This document shows, in pieces, positions 10,860 through 18,403 of a DNA stretch of 20,530 nucleotides (positions are counted from its first letter, which is position 1; each line of letters begins with the position of its first letter). A program made the position numbers and the translations under genes. The notes under the pieces are model-generated. The model was not told the DNA's origin, made no database searches, and saw nothing but the letters and a program-made list of their open reading frames with translations. The stretch comes from a virus: positions 1 through 20,530 of IMG/VR virus record IMGVR_UViG_3300006789_000241. One strand, written 5' to 3'.

Positions 10860-12639
10860 CGTCGAGGGGAATGACCTCCTCGACAACTGCACACACATTC
10901 ACTGCATCGTCACCAAGGACTTAGACACCGGCAAGGTGAAGACCTTCGTTGACGGTGAGATCGGGCTGGCGATTGAGGATCTCGAGAACGCCTCGGAGAT
11001 CTGGGCACACAACGGGATCAAGTACGACATCCCAGTGCTCCAGAAGCTCTGGGGTCTCCGGCCTCCTGTAGTCCGTGACACCCTCGTCACCCTCCGACTC
11101 ATGCACCCCGACACGTACACCCTCGACGAGCCTCTGGTCAAGAAGCAGAAGCTCCCTCAGAACCTCATGGGATCCCACAGCCTCGCTGCGTGGGGCCACA
11201 GGATCGGTGAGCACAAGCAGGACTACAAGGGAGGCTTCGAGACCTTCAGCCAAGAGATGCTTGACTACTGCGTGCAGGACGTTGAGGTGCTCTACAAGCT
11301 GGTCAAGAAGATCGAGGCCAAGGACTACAGCCAGCAGGCCGTCGAGCTTGAGCACAAGTTCGCTGAGCTGATCTGGCTCCAGGAGCAGAATGGTTTCGGG
11401 ATCAACCTCGACAAGGCCCGCTCACTACACACCGACCTCATGGCCCGACACTCGGAGCTAGAGGATGAGTTGCAGGCTGCGTTCCCTCCGAGGATCCAAG
11501 AGATGAAGAGCCGGTACTGGGTTGCTACGGGTTACGAAGATGATCCGGAGTGCCTGTTCGACACGCTGGCGGATGCTGAGGAATGTGGCTGGGGTAGAGG
11601 AGAACTTGAACAGGGACCTCACAAGACCAAGTCCATCCCCTTCAACCCTGGGTCCCGTCAAGAGTGCGGGGATCGCCTACGACAAAAGTACAAGTGGAAG
11701 GTCCCGGAGAAGCTCAGTGATGATGTCTTCGCGGGGCTCAAGTATCCCGAGGCTCAGCTCATCGCTGAGTACCTCATGGTCAAGAAACGACTCGGTCAAC
11801 TGTCTGATGGTAAGGCAGCGTGGCTGAAGCTAGAGAAGAACGGAGCGATACATGGAGCAGTCAACACCAACGGTGCAGTCACCGGACGATGCACGCACTC
11901 CCGACCCAACATGGCTCAGGTTCCTAAAGCATCTGATAGGGTGCCATTTGGATCTCGATGCCGTGAGCTATTTCAACCTACACGACGCGGATGGAAGCTC
12001 GTCGGGTGTGACGCCTCCGGACTCGAACTCCGATGCCTCGCACACTACATGGCACGCTGGGACGATGGAGCCTACGCCAAGGAAGTCCTCGAGGGTGACG
12101 TTCACACTACGAATCAAAAGGCTGCTGGCCTGGAGACCCGGGACCAAGCGAAGACGTTCATCTACGCCTTCGTGTACGGGGCAGGGGACGGGAAGCTAGG
12201 CGACATTAAGGGCAAGGGCCCTAAGGTTGGCAAGCAGCTCCGGTCCAAGTTCTTGGAGGACCTCCCGGCCCTCGATAAGTTAATCAAGGCAGTCAAGGCC
12301 AAGGTCGCCAAGACGAACACGCTGCTCGGTCTTGACGGTCGCATCCTCCACGTTCGATCAGCCCACTCAGCACTTAACACTCTGTTGCAGTCTGCTGGTG
12401 CTGTAATCATGAAGCAAGCACTCATCCACTTCTGTGAGGAGATGGACGAGAGGGAGATCCTCTACGGACTCTGTGCCAACGTGCACGACGAGTTCCAGGT
12501 GGAGGTCCCTGACCACTCAGCTTACGAGGCAGCAGCCATCGCAGAGTACTCAATACAGAAAGCCGGGGAGACCCTCGACTTTCGTTGTCCCCTAGCAGGA
12601 GAGGCCAAGGTTGGAAACAACTGGGCCGAAACACACTGA
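10840..12639 (+). CDS. Family A DNA polymerase, T7 gp5-like, 599 aa
   Basis: This is the replicative polymerase with 3'-5' proofreading. Exonuclease motifs: LAFDVEGND (D7, E9), the IKYDIPVL region and YCVQDVEVLYKLV. Polymerase motif A is GCDASGLELRCLAHYMARWD (D391). The O-helix is RDQAKTFIYAFVYGAG (R434, K438, Y442). Motif C is VHDEFQVEVP (H549, D550). At 599 aa it is shorter than T7 gp5 (704), so the thioredoxin-binding loop is probably reduced or absent. Y442 corresponds to the E. coli Pol I position 762 that is used to type viral polymerases, here a Tyr as in T7. Its stop overlaps the start of the next gene. Confidence 0.97.
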   Translation: MTRLAFDVEGNDLLDNCTHIHCIVTKDLDTGKVKTFVDGEIGLAIEDLENASEIWAHNGIKYDIPVLQKLWGLRPPVVRDTLVTLRLMHPDTYTLDEPLVKKQKLPQNLMGSHSLAAWGHRIGEHKQDYKGGFETFSQEMLDYCVQDVEVLYKLVKKIEAKDYSQQAVELEHKFAELIWLQEQNGFGINLDKARSLHTDLMARHSELEDELQAAFPPRIQEMKSRYWVATGYEDDPECLFDTLADAEECGWGRGELEQGPHKTKSIPFNPGSRQECGDRLRQKYKWKVPEKLSDDVFAGLKYPEAQLIAEYLMVKKRLGQLSDGKAAWLKLEKNGAIHGAVNTNGAVTGRCTHSRPNMAQVPKASDRVPFGSRCRELFQPTRRGWKLVGCDASGLELRCLAHYMARWDDGAYAKEVLEGDVHTTNQKAAGLETRDQAKTFIYAFVYGAGDGKLGDIKGKGPKVGKQLRSKFLEDLPALDKLIKAVKAKVAKTNTLLGLDGRILHVRSAHSALNTLLQSAGAVIMKQALIHFCEEMDEREILYGLCANVHDEFQVEVPDHSAYEAAAIAEYSIQKAGETLDFRCPLAGEAKVGNNWAETH

Positions 12640-13079
12640 TGAGCATCAATTCTTTTCGCTGTCGCACCTGCGACTGCAAGCTACGCCTCGATGACAACTG
12701 GCCCGTTCACCGTGCCAAGAACCGTCACTACATCTGTGACGCCTGTAACAAGAAAGAGCAGAGCCCCAAGGTCCCCAACGGCCACGGGTATGTCTACCTC
12801 CTCCGTAACGAGAACCACCCCGGTCGGTACAAGATCGGTAAGTCTCGCAACCCCGAGGCTCGCTGTCAGAAATTCAACACAGCCTGCCCCGACCGTTCCT
12901 TCTCAGTGGTGAGGACTTGGTACAGCAAGAACTACTCCAAGCTCGAGGCGGATGTCCACTTCACTCTACATGAGTACCGACTCCCTGGGACCGAATGGTT
13001 CGAGGGGGACGGTGAAAACTTTGAGGCCATCATCAATGCTCTATCTAATGCCCGACGCTCTCATGTCCACGCCGATTGA
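12639..13079 (+). CDS. GIY-YIG (T5orf172-type) endonuclease with N-terminal zinc finger
   Basis: In this 146-aa protein the first 40 residues carry C8, C11 (or C13), C33 and C36 (CRTC...CDAC), a likely zinc-binding DNA-recognition element. The rest fits the GIY-YIG superfamily in its T5orf172/Mug113 form: GYVYLLRN (residues 50-57), then RYKIGKSRNPEARCQKFN, a helix with SKLEADVHFTLHEYR and the final GTEWFEG. Such proteins in phages are often free-standing homing endonucleases inserted between conserved genes. Here it sits exactly between polymerase and exonuclease. The ATG overlaps the polymerase stop by one base. T7 has other small genes here (5.3 is an HNH-type enzyme), so the site is a known insertion point. 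Confidence 0.85.
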   Translation: MSINSFRCRTCDCKLRLDDNWPVHRAKNRHYICDACNKKEQSPKVPNGHGYVYLLRNENHPGRYKIGKSRNPEARCQKFNTACPDRSFSVVRTWYSKNYSKLEADVHFTLHEYRLPGTEWFEGDGENFEAIINALSNARRSHVHAD

Positions 13080-13287
13080 CCCCATCGAGACCTTCTCGAC
13101 GAATGAGCTCGTCACCGAGATCTCCAAGAGATTCGAGGGATTCATCCTAGCTGGGTACACGTTGCCCCGATGTAGGGGGGAGTACCCGCCTCAGGTCTAC
13201 GCTGACACTGACCTGGACACTCTCGCAGAGATCCAGGAGCTCGGTGGCAAGTTCTTTGACTTCATGGCATCGGAGTTGAGCGAATGA
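13063..13287 (+). CDS. Hypothetical acidic protein, 74 aa
   Basis: The ATG at 13063 lies within the last codons of the GIY-YIG gene; an in-frame ATG at 13048 is an alternative start and neither has a strong ribosome binding site. The protein is acidic and compact: MSTPIDPIETFSTNELVTEI, then FEGFILAGYTLP, then TLAEIQELGGKFFDFMASEL. There are no known motifs. Its stop overlaps the exonuclease start by four bases (ATGA), so it is likely co-translated with the replication genes. Confidence 0.55.
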   Translation: MSTPIDPIETFSTNELVTEISKRFEGFILAGYTLPRCRGEYPPQVYADTDLDTLAEIQELGGKFFDFMASELSE

Positions 13288-14039
13288 GAACTCTCCTCCT
13301 AGACGCCGATGTAATCGCCTTCAAGATCGCAGCGGTCAATGAGACAGCCGTGGACTGGGACGGTGATGGTGAGGATCCCCAGGTGTTCGCTAACGAAGCG
13401 GACGCCAGGGCCCAGCTCACCTCCTACGTGGATGAACTGCTGGACCTCACGGAGAGTGATGAGGTTGTGGTGTGTCTATCGTGCAAGACCGGACGCTACT
13501 ACCGCCACGACTTCTTCCCTGAGTACAAGGCCAACCGTACCCACGGTCGGAGACCCGAGCTACTCACCCTGATGAAGGACGTGCTGGCTGATGAGTACCA
13601 CAGCTATCGCAAGGACAGCCTCGAGGCTGACGATGTCCTCGGGATCCTTCAGACCAAGCCTACCAAGGCATGGTCCGAGTCGGTGATCTGCACCGTGGAC
13701 AAGGACCTCCGACAGATCCCCGGGCTCCATGTGAACATGAAGACCTGGCAGATCGAGGAGGAGACCGAGGAGGCGGGGGAGTACTTCTTCTACACCCAGA
13801 TACTGACCGGCGACACCGTCGATGGTTTCAAAGGGTGTCCGGGGATTGGCCCTAAGAGGGCCGAGAAGATCCTCGGGGATCTCCAGGCCGATGAGTACTG
13901 GCCTGCGATTGTCGAGGCCTACGAGAAGAAGGGCCTGACCGAAGAAGACGCAATCATCCAAGCTCGCGTGGCTCGCATCCTGCGACACGGTGAGTATGAC
14001 TACACAAACAAGGAGCCGATTCTATGGAATCCACAATAA
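13284..14039 (+). CDS. 5'-3' exonuclease (FEN family), T7 gp6-like, 251 aa
   Basis: This enzyme degrades duplex ends and removes RNA primers. Metal-binding acidic clusters of the FEN/PIN-like nuclease fold are visible: DADVIAF (D7, D9), EYKANR, EADDVLG (E114, D116, D117), TVDKDLRQIPG (D139, D141) and GDTVDGFKG. A helix-hairpin-helix (CPGIGPKRAEKIL) follows. T7 gp6 is 300 aa. The gene directly follows the polymerase block as in T7. The ATG at 13284 overlaps the preceding stop; the last 16 bases overlap the next gene. Confidence 0.93.
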   Translation: MRTLLLDADVIAFKIAAVNETAVDWDGDGEDPQVFANEADARAQLTSYVDELLDLTESDEVVVCLSCKTGRYYRHDFFPEYKANRTHGRRPELLTLMKDVLADEYHSYRKDSLEADDVLGILQTKPTKAWSESVICTVDKDLRQIPGLHVNMKTWQIEEETEEAGEYFFYTQILTGDTVDGFKGCPGIGPKRAEKILGDLQADEYWPAIVEAYEKKGLTEEDAIIQARVARILRHGEYDYTNKEPILWNPQ

Positions 14040-14263
14040 AAGTACCAGACCTGGATATGGCACACGCCCTCGCATCTTTCATCCCCAGTCGTATGTATGT
14101 TCTGTACGACCCCAAGCGGAAGAAGGTAAACGAGCCTATCCGCAGTACTAACGGGCCTTTCTATCGTAGTCAGGCAGCAGCCCGACGAGCCAACCGACAG
14201 TACGGGGGCAGCCTCCAGATCTTTGAGTTCACCGCTAAGGGTCCATACTTGGAGGTCGAATAA
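14024..14263 (+). CDS. Hypothetical protein, 79 aa
   Basis: This starts at ATG 14024, inside the end of the exonuclease gene; AAGGAG (14010-14015) lies 8 bases upstream. The sequence looks like a small folded domain: ASFIPSRMYVLYDPKRKKV, then FYRSQAAARRANRQYGG, then LQIFEFTAKGPYLEVE. The beta-helix-beta order and the basic helix suggest a partner- or nucleic-acid-binding role, but no family is recognised. Its stop overlaps the next ATG (TAATG). Confidence 0.65.
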   Translation: MESTIKVPDLDMAHALASFIPSRMYVLYDPKRKKVNEPIRSTNGPFYRSQAAARRANRQYGGSLQIFEFTAKGPYLEVE

Positions 14264-14655
14264 TGTACACAGAAGTAAAAGACTCAGGCCATCGGGAAGA
14301 CTTCACCACCGGCAGTGTCCGGGACACCCGGGAAGGCAAGGGTCGCTACGACCTCATCTCCCCGATCTTCACCGAACGCCTAGCGAAGCACCTCGAGCTC
14401 GGGGCAGCGAAGTACGACGAGCGGAACTGGGAGAAGGGACAGGAGGTCAGCCGCTGCATGGACTCATGCAAGCGACACCTCAACAAGTACCTCGAGGGTC
14501 ACCGGGACGAGGACCACCTTGCCGCCGCCTCCACCAACCTCATGTTCATCATCCATACCGAGGAGATGGTACGGCGGGGTAGGCTCCCGGTGACCCTGAT
14601 CGACTGGCCGAACTATCTGGCCGAGTGGGATGACCAGGACGAGGACGACTGGTGA
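14263..14655 (+). CDS. dATP/dGTP diphosphohydrolase-like (DUF5664) nucleotide enzyme
   Basis: The 130-aa protein fits the phage dNTP pyrophosphohydrolase N-terminal family (DUF5664, related to all-alpha MazG-type enzymes). Visible hallmarks are REGKGRYDLISP near residue 25, LELGAAKYDERNWEKGQ (~46-62), a helix with CKRHLNKYLEGH and the acidic DEDHLAAASTNLMF (~84-97). The Asp/Glu/His positions would bind Mg and the triphosphate. It should adjust the dNTP pool during replication; the exact substrate cannot be read from the sequence. Its TGA overlaps the GTG start of the next gene. Confidence 0.8.
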   Translation: MYTEVKDSGHREDFTTGSVRDTREGKGRYDLISPIFTERLAKHLELGAAKYDERNWEKGQEVSRCMDSCKRHLNKYLEGHRDEDHLAAASTNLMFIIHTEEMVRRGRLPVTLIDWPNYLAEWDDQDEDDW

Positions 14656-15026
14656 AGTACGTCTACCTCTCCGGTCCCATGACCGGCATCAAGGACTTCA
14701 ACCGCCCCCTGTTCAACGACGTCGCAGAGACCCTCCGTAGCCACTTCAAGTGGGACGTGTGGAACCCTGCGGAGCATGATGGCCCAGAGATCGAGCAGTA
14801 CGTGGAGCGGAGGAAGCTCCCTGACCACCTGTGGCAGGAGGTTCTGGACAAGGATCTAGCGGTCATCAAGGAGAAGTGCTGGGCTGTGGCTGTCCTCCCA
14901 GGCTGGACCGAGAGCCCCGGTGCCAGGGCCGAGGTGGATCACGCCCTTGAGAATGGCCTTAAGTTGTATCATATCAACAACTTAGGCTCCCTGCGGTACA
15001 GCACTGACAGCATCCTAGCCAATTAA
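14652..15026 (+). CDS. DUF4406 / nucleoside 2-deoxyribosyltransferase-like protein
   Basis: The 124-aa protein begins KYVYLSGPMTGIKDFNRPLF, the signature of DUF4406 and related nucleoside deoxyribosyltransferase folds. It has WNPAEHDG, a DLAVIKEKCWAVAVLPGW strand and SPGARAEVDHALENG, where the S/GAR.E segment contributes the active-site Glu in the family. It starts with GTG at 14652 overlapping the previous stop (GTGA); the first internal Met is in the signature itself and would remove it. With the preceding gene it forms a two-gene nucleotide-metabolism unit. The biochemical role of phage members is not settled. Confidence 0.8.
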   Translation: MKYVYLSGPMTGIKDFNRPLFNDVAETLRSHFKWDVWNPAEHDGPEIEQYVERRKLPDHLWQEVLDKDLAVIKEKCWAVAVLPGWTESPGARAEVDHALENGLKLYHINNLGSLRYSTDSILAN

Positions 15027-15040
15027 CCCACCCCTTAGAA
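15021..15040 (+). promoter_or_regulatory. Candidate phage RNAP promoter, copy 3 (before virion genes)
   Basis: AATTAACCCACCCCTTAGAA is identical to copy 1 at 4044-4063. It overlaps the last codon and stop of the preceding gene and ends 16 bases before the ATG at 15057. It marks the start of the late region (gp7.3-like, portal, scaffold, capsid). Confidence 0.6.
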
Positions 15041-15056
15041 CCCCAGAGGATTCTAA

Positions 15057-15233
15057 ATGAAGCACCTGCATATACCTAAGGATGTCATTAAGCACCTCGA
15101 GGGTCACATTAAACCCCTCCAGCCAAAGCCCTCGGAAACCATCGAGAGCATCATGTATCAGGCTGGGAGACTGCAAGTTCTTGAACATCTCAAGCACCTG
15201 CATGAAACCTATGACCAAGAGGAAACTGCCTGA
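15057..15233 (+). CDS. Small late protein, 58 aa
   Basis: This begins MKHLHIPKDVIKHLEGH and contains a helix IESIMYQAGRLQVLEHLKHL. An AGAGGA site (15045-15050) stands before the ATG at 15057, and the TGA overlaps the ATG of the next gene. It is the first gene behind candidate promoter copy 3. His-rich and helical, it may be a small virion or assembly factor, like T7 gp6.5-7 by position only. No homology is recognised. Confidence 0.6.
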   Translation: MKHLHIPKDVIKHLEGHIKPLQPKPSETIESIMYQAGRLQVLEHLKHLHETYDQEETA

Positions 15234-15445
15234 TGTGTCTGTCATCCCCTAAGACTCCGAAGATCGAAGCCGTCAAACCGGCCACGCCCCCGCCCCCTCC
15301 TATCGCTCCTGAGCGTCCACAGGCATCTCCTGTGGTCCAGAGGAACCGGAAGAACAAGGTGCGGCGTAACTCACTCACCATCTCTAACCCCACGACCGGG
15401 ACCAATGCGAACAGCTCTGGCTCTGGTGTTAGCGTCCGTAGCTAA
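15233..15445 (+). CDS. Tail-assembly-like small protein (T7 gp7.3-like)
   Basis: The 70-aa protein has a form common just ahead of the portal gene in T7-like phages: an MC start, a proline run (ATPPPPPIAP), then a basic end KNKVRRNSLTISNP and a Ser/Gly-rich tail SSGSGVSV. The basic-SLT/S-Gly-rich C-terminus resembles T7 gp7.3 (99 aa), a virion protein needed for tail assembly and host range. It is mostly disordered and probably fills or decorates the head-tail junction. The identification rests on position and composition. Confidence 0.65.
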   Translation: MCLSSPKTPKIEAVKPATPPPPPIAPERPQASPVVQRNRKNKVRRNSLTISNPTTGTNANSSGSGVSVRS

Positions 15446-15450
15446 TAGAG

Positions 15451-17016
15451 ATGCAGACGAACATCACTGCCAAGGGGCGATACAACCAGCTCGCTTCTGA
15501 GCGGTTGAAGTTCCTTGAACGAGCCAGAGAGTGTAGCTGGTACACACTGCCCTACTTGATTCCCAAGGAAGGCACCACCAGCTCCACGGAGTTCCACACA
15601 CCCTACGCAGCTCTGCCTGCCCAGTGTGTGAACAACCTAGCTGCCAAGCTCATCACAACCCTGCTCCCTCCTGGCACAGCCTTCTTTAAGCTGAACCTGG
15701 AGAGGCTCGCAGCGGAGCAGGTAGTAGAGATCCCGGCCCCAGGCGGGGAGAACCTCAAGGCGGTAACGGAGAAACAACTCCTCCGCACTGAGCTGATCGC
15801 TACCGATGAGATCGAGGGGATGTCCCTGAGGCCCAAGGCCTACGAGCTCTTCCGTCACCTCATCGTAGGGGGCAACGCTCTCCTCCTTGAGGACGGCGAG
15901 GACAGCCGTGTGCATCCTCTCTCCAACTACGTCTGCCGACGTGACGGGGTAGGCACTCCTGTCGAGATCATCGTCAAGGAGAGCACCAACTACTGGGACC
16001 TCACCGAAGAACAGCAAGCCCAGGTCCAAGACTACGAACGTAAGGAAGAGGACCAAGGCGAGCTGGATGTCTACAAGTCCTGTACGTGGGACTACGAAAA
16101 GAACAAGTGGGTTGTCTACCAAGAGATCAACGGCAACAAGCTCCAAGGGACCGAGGGTACTTACACCCGTGAGAACTTCCCTTACATCCCCCTCCGCTGG
16201 ACTCGCCTCGACGGTGAGGACTACGGACGGAGCTATGTCGAAGAATACCTCGGGGATGTCATCTCCCTGGAGGAGCTGACCAAGTCAATCGTACAAGGGT
16301 CAGCCGTAGCATCACGAATCATCTACCTGGTCCAGCCGGGTGGTACAACGAATCCAAAGGAACTCGAGGACGCTGACAACGGTGCCTACGTGAAGGGAAG
16401 CCCGGACGAAGTCCAGGCCCTCCAGTCACAGAAGGCCCAGGATCTCCGCATTGCAGCAGAGATGGTCAGCAACATCGAGGCCTCCTTGAAGTCCGCCTTC
16501 CTCATGATGAGCTCTGTCCAACGACAGGCTGAGCGTGTGACGGCGGAAGAGATCCGACTCATGGCTCACGAGCTGGAGAATGCCCTCGGTGGTATCTACT
16601 CCCTGCTCGGCCAGGAGTTCCAGAGACCTCTGGTCCAGAGACTTCTCTCTCGCTTGAAGAAGCAGAAGAAGATCCCTGCACTCCCCGACGAACTGGTGAA
16701 CATCCAGATCATCACTGGCCTTGAGGCCCTCGGCAGGGGCCAGGACCTACAGCGACTACAGGTTGCTATCGGGTCCATCCCTCAGCCTCTTCTACCTGAG
16801 GTCCTCCCGTACCTGAATGCTACGGAGATGCTCAACCGCATCTTCGGTGCTGTGGGTGTGGACACTACAGGGCTTCTTAAGGACTCCGAAGAGGTAGCAG
16901 CCGAACGGCAGCAGGCCCAGATGCAGCAGATGGCCGAGAAGCTCGGTCCCCAAGCTATCCAACAAGCTGGTGCTATGGCACAACAGCAACAACAACAGCA
17001 GCAACCTGAACAGTAA
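15451..17016 (+). CDS. Head-tail connector (portal) protein, T7 gp8-like, 521 aa
   Basis: This is the dodecameric portal for DNA entry and exit. The N-terminus GRYNQLASERLKFLERAREC followed by YTLPYLIP and NNLAAKLITTLLPPGTAFFKL is typical of T7-type portals. Also conserved are PYIPLRWTRLDGEDYGRSYV and the stem helix region with SSVQRQAERVTAEEIR. Length is close to T7 gp8 (536). The C-terminus is glutamine-rich with eight consecutive Gln before PEQ. The start is the ATG at 15451, 5 bases after the preceding stop, with only a weak ribosome binding site, which fits coupled translation. Confidence 0.96.
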   Translation: MQTNITAKGRYNQLASERLKFLERARECSWYTLPYLIPKEGTTSSTEFHTPYAALPAQCVNNLAAKLITTLLPPGTAFFKLNLERLAAEQVVEIPAPGGENLKAVTEKQLLRTELIATDEIEGMSLRPKAYELFRHLIVGGNALLLEDGEDSRVHPLSNYVCRRDGVGTPVEIIVKESTNYWDLTEEQQAQVQDYERKEEDQGELDVYKSCTWDYEKNKWVVYQEINGNKLQGTEGTYTRENFPYIPLRWTRLDGEDYGRSYVEEYLGDVISLEELTKSIVQGSAVASRIIYLVQPGGTTNPKELEDADNGAYVKGSPDEVQALQSQKAQDLRIAAEMVSNIEASLKSAFLMMSSVQRQAERVTAEEIRLMAHELENALGGIYSLLGQEFQRPLVQRLLSRLKKQKKIPALPDELVNIQIITGLEALGRGQDLQRLQVAIGSIPQPLLPEVLPYLNATEMLNRIFGAVGVDTTGLLKDSEEVAAERQQAQMQQMAEKLGPQAIQQAGAMAQQQQQQQQPEQ

Positions 17017-17026
17017 GGAGCACTAG

Positions 17027-17839
17027 ATGCCCGAAGTACCCCTCGAGTCTGATCCTGCCATCGACCCTAAGGTCGAGGATGCAGTGAAGAACGAGACTCC
17101 CATGCCAGGCTTAGAGAAGTTCTGGGATGAGGAGAGTAAAACCTACCGTCAAGAAGACATCCAGAAGAGCTACGTTGAGCTTCAAAAGAAGTTCAGCTCC
17201 AAGGCTCCTGAGGGTGGCGACAAGCCTGACCTGAGCATCGACAAGGGTGAGCCAGAGGATCCTAAGACTGAAGAGCCTAAGGATCCCGAGGTCAACCCTG
17301 AGCAGGTGGTCAGCGATGCTGGCTTAGACATGGATGCCCTCAACGCGGAGTACGCAGAGACGGGCGACCTGTCCAAGGACTCCAAGCAGGCCATCCTCGA
17401 ACAGGTCAAGCACCTGGGCGTGGACGAGGCTGGCTTGGACCTGTACCTCAAGGCCCAGGCTGAGGCCTCAGCAGGCTTCGCTAAGGAGGTCTACGAGATC
17501 GTAGGAGGTGAGCAGGAATACCAGGCTCGCCTCGAGTGGGCACAGGCCAACCTAAGCCCTGACGAGATCCAGGCCTTCAATGACGTTGTCAACGACAGCG
17601 ACAAGGAGAAGGTCAAACTATCCGTGGCTGGACTCGATGCTCGATACCGGGACGCAGTGGGCTCGCCCCCTAAATCCCCAGTGTCTGGTAGACGATCCTC
17701 GGCGGGTGGGGTTCAGCCCTTCGCTTCCCAGATGGAAGCAACCCAGGCAACCATGGACCCTCGGTATAGCACCGATGAGTCCTATCGCCGGGAAGTGACA
17801 CAACGTCAAATTGAAACCCTGAGACTCCGAGGTAAGTAA
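17027..17839 (+). CDS. Capsid assembly (scaffolding) protein, T7 gp9-like, 270 aa
   Basis: This internal scaffold guides procapsid formation and leaves before DNA packaging. It is acidic and largely helical: an EKFWDEESKTYRQEDIQKSY segment near residue 30, a long Asp/Glu/Pro linker (GEPEDPKTEEPKDPE), helices around 130-200 and a basic C-terminal helix (SYRREVTQRQIETLRLRGK) that should contact the capsid protein. An AAGGAG site (17016-17021) precedes the ATG at 17027. It lies directly after the portal as in T7, but unlike in T7 the capsid gene does not follow at once: three small genes intervene. Confidence 0.9.
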   Translation: MPEVPLESDPAIDPKVEDAVKNETPMPGLEKFWDEESKTYRQEDIQKSYVELQKKFSSKAPEGGDKPDLSIDKGEPEDPKTEEPKDPEVNPEQVVSDAGLDMDALNAEYAETGDLSKDSKQAILEQVKHLGVDEAGLDLYLKAQAEASAGFAKEVYEIVGGEQEYQARLEWAQANLSPDEIQAFNDVVNDSDKEKVKLSVAGLDARYRDAVGSPPKSPVSGRRSSAGGVQPFASQMEATQATMDPRYSTDESYRREVTQRQIETLRLRGK

Positions 17840-18024
17840 TGGATACCGAAGCAATCGTAACCGCCATCGTAGCGGCACACGCCCTGGCAGTAGCAATCGT
17901 CAACCTGACCCCTACGCCTAAGGACAACGCCCTCTTGGGTAAAGCCTACAAGGTGATCGAAGTGGTCGCAGGTATTGTCACGTCTACAGCAAAGCAGGTG
18001 GCAGATGAACAGTCGGACAGTTGA
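17839..18024 (+). CDS. Holin-like small membrane protein, 61 aa
   Basis: The ATG at 17839 overlaps the scaffold stop (TAATG). A hydrophobic helix at residues 5-22 (AIVTAIVAAHALAVAIVN) is followed by LTPTPKDN, a polar loop, and a second mildly hydrophobic helix AYKVIEVVAGIVTS. The 'N.TPTPKD..(G)K.YK.IE..A' pattern occurs, from memory, in small phage proteins found in lysis cassettes. I therefore call it holin-like without proof. It could instead be a virion membrane-active peptide. It overlaps the lipoprotein gene by 20 bases. Confidence 0.6.
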   Translation: MDTEAIVTAIVAAHALAVAIVNLTPTPKDNALLGKAYKVIEVVAGIVTSTAKQVADEQSDS

Positions 18025-18403
18025 TCCCCTACGGATCCTAAGCGGCCTAGTAGTCTGCATCTTTGTCTGCATGGCCTTCGCCTCCCTCCCCGGATGCGTT
18101 GGGACTCCCCAGGCCAAGCAGACCTCCTACGAGGCCTTCGTGGTCGCGGGGGAAGCCAGAGCCTCAGTCATCACCTCGATCACTCTGCTCAACGACGCAG
18201 GGTTCATTGACGAGGATGACTACGAGGACATTGACCTAGCAATCGAATTGACCGGCCAGGCCCTTCGGCTCTGGTCGGAGTCCCTACTGAAGGGCGAGCC
18301 CTCTCAAGAGGCCGAGCAGAAGTTCTACGAGAGCTTCGAGGTCCTTAAGGGTGTTCGAGATCCAGCCCTCTATCAAGCTAACCAACGGAAACCTGACGCA
18401 TGA
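18005..18403 (+). CDS. Predicted lipoprotein, 132 aa
   Basis: From ATG 18005 the protein has a basic start, a hydrophobic segment (ILSGLVVCIFVCMAFA, residues 11-26) and a lipobox-like LPGC with the acceptor C31; the Pro at -2 is unusual. The mature part is helical and acidic (DEDDYEDIDLAIELTGQALRLW). This suggests export and lipid anchoring. In a lysis cassette it could be an outer-membrane spanin, although those are usually proline-rich and shorter; it could also modify the host envelope (exclusion). It sits between the holin-like gene and another small gene, all overlapping. Confidence 0.65.
   Translation: MNSRTVDPLRILSGLVVCIFVCMAFASLPGCVGTPQAKQTSYEAFVVAGEARASVITSITLLNDAGFIDEDDYEDIDLAIELTGQALRLWSESLLKGEPSQEAEQKFYESFEVLKGVRDPALYQANQRKPDA

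Noticed and set aside
15057-15210. Repeated AAGCACCTGCAT and AAGCACCTCGAGGGTCAC-like strings
   Set aside because: They encode recurring KHLH and K(H/Y)LEGH peptides with the same preferred codons; coding constraint explains them.
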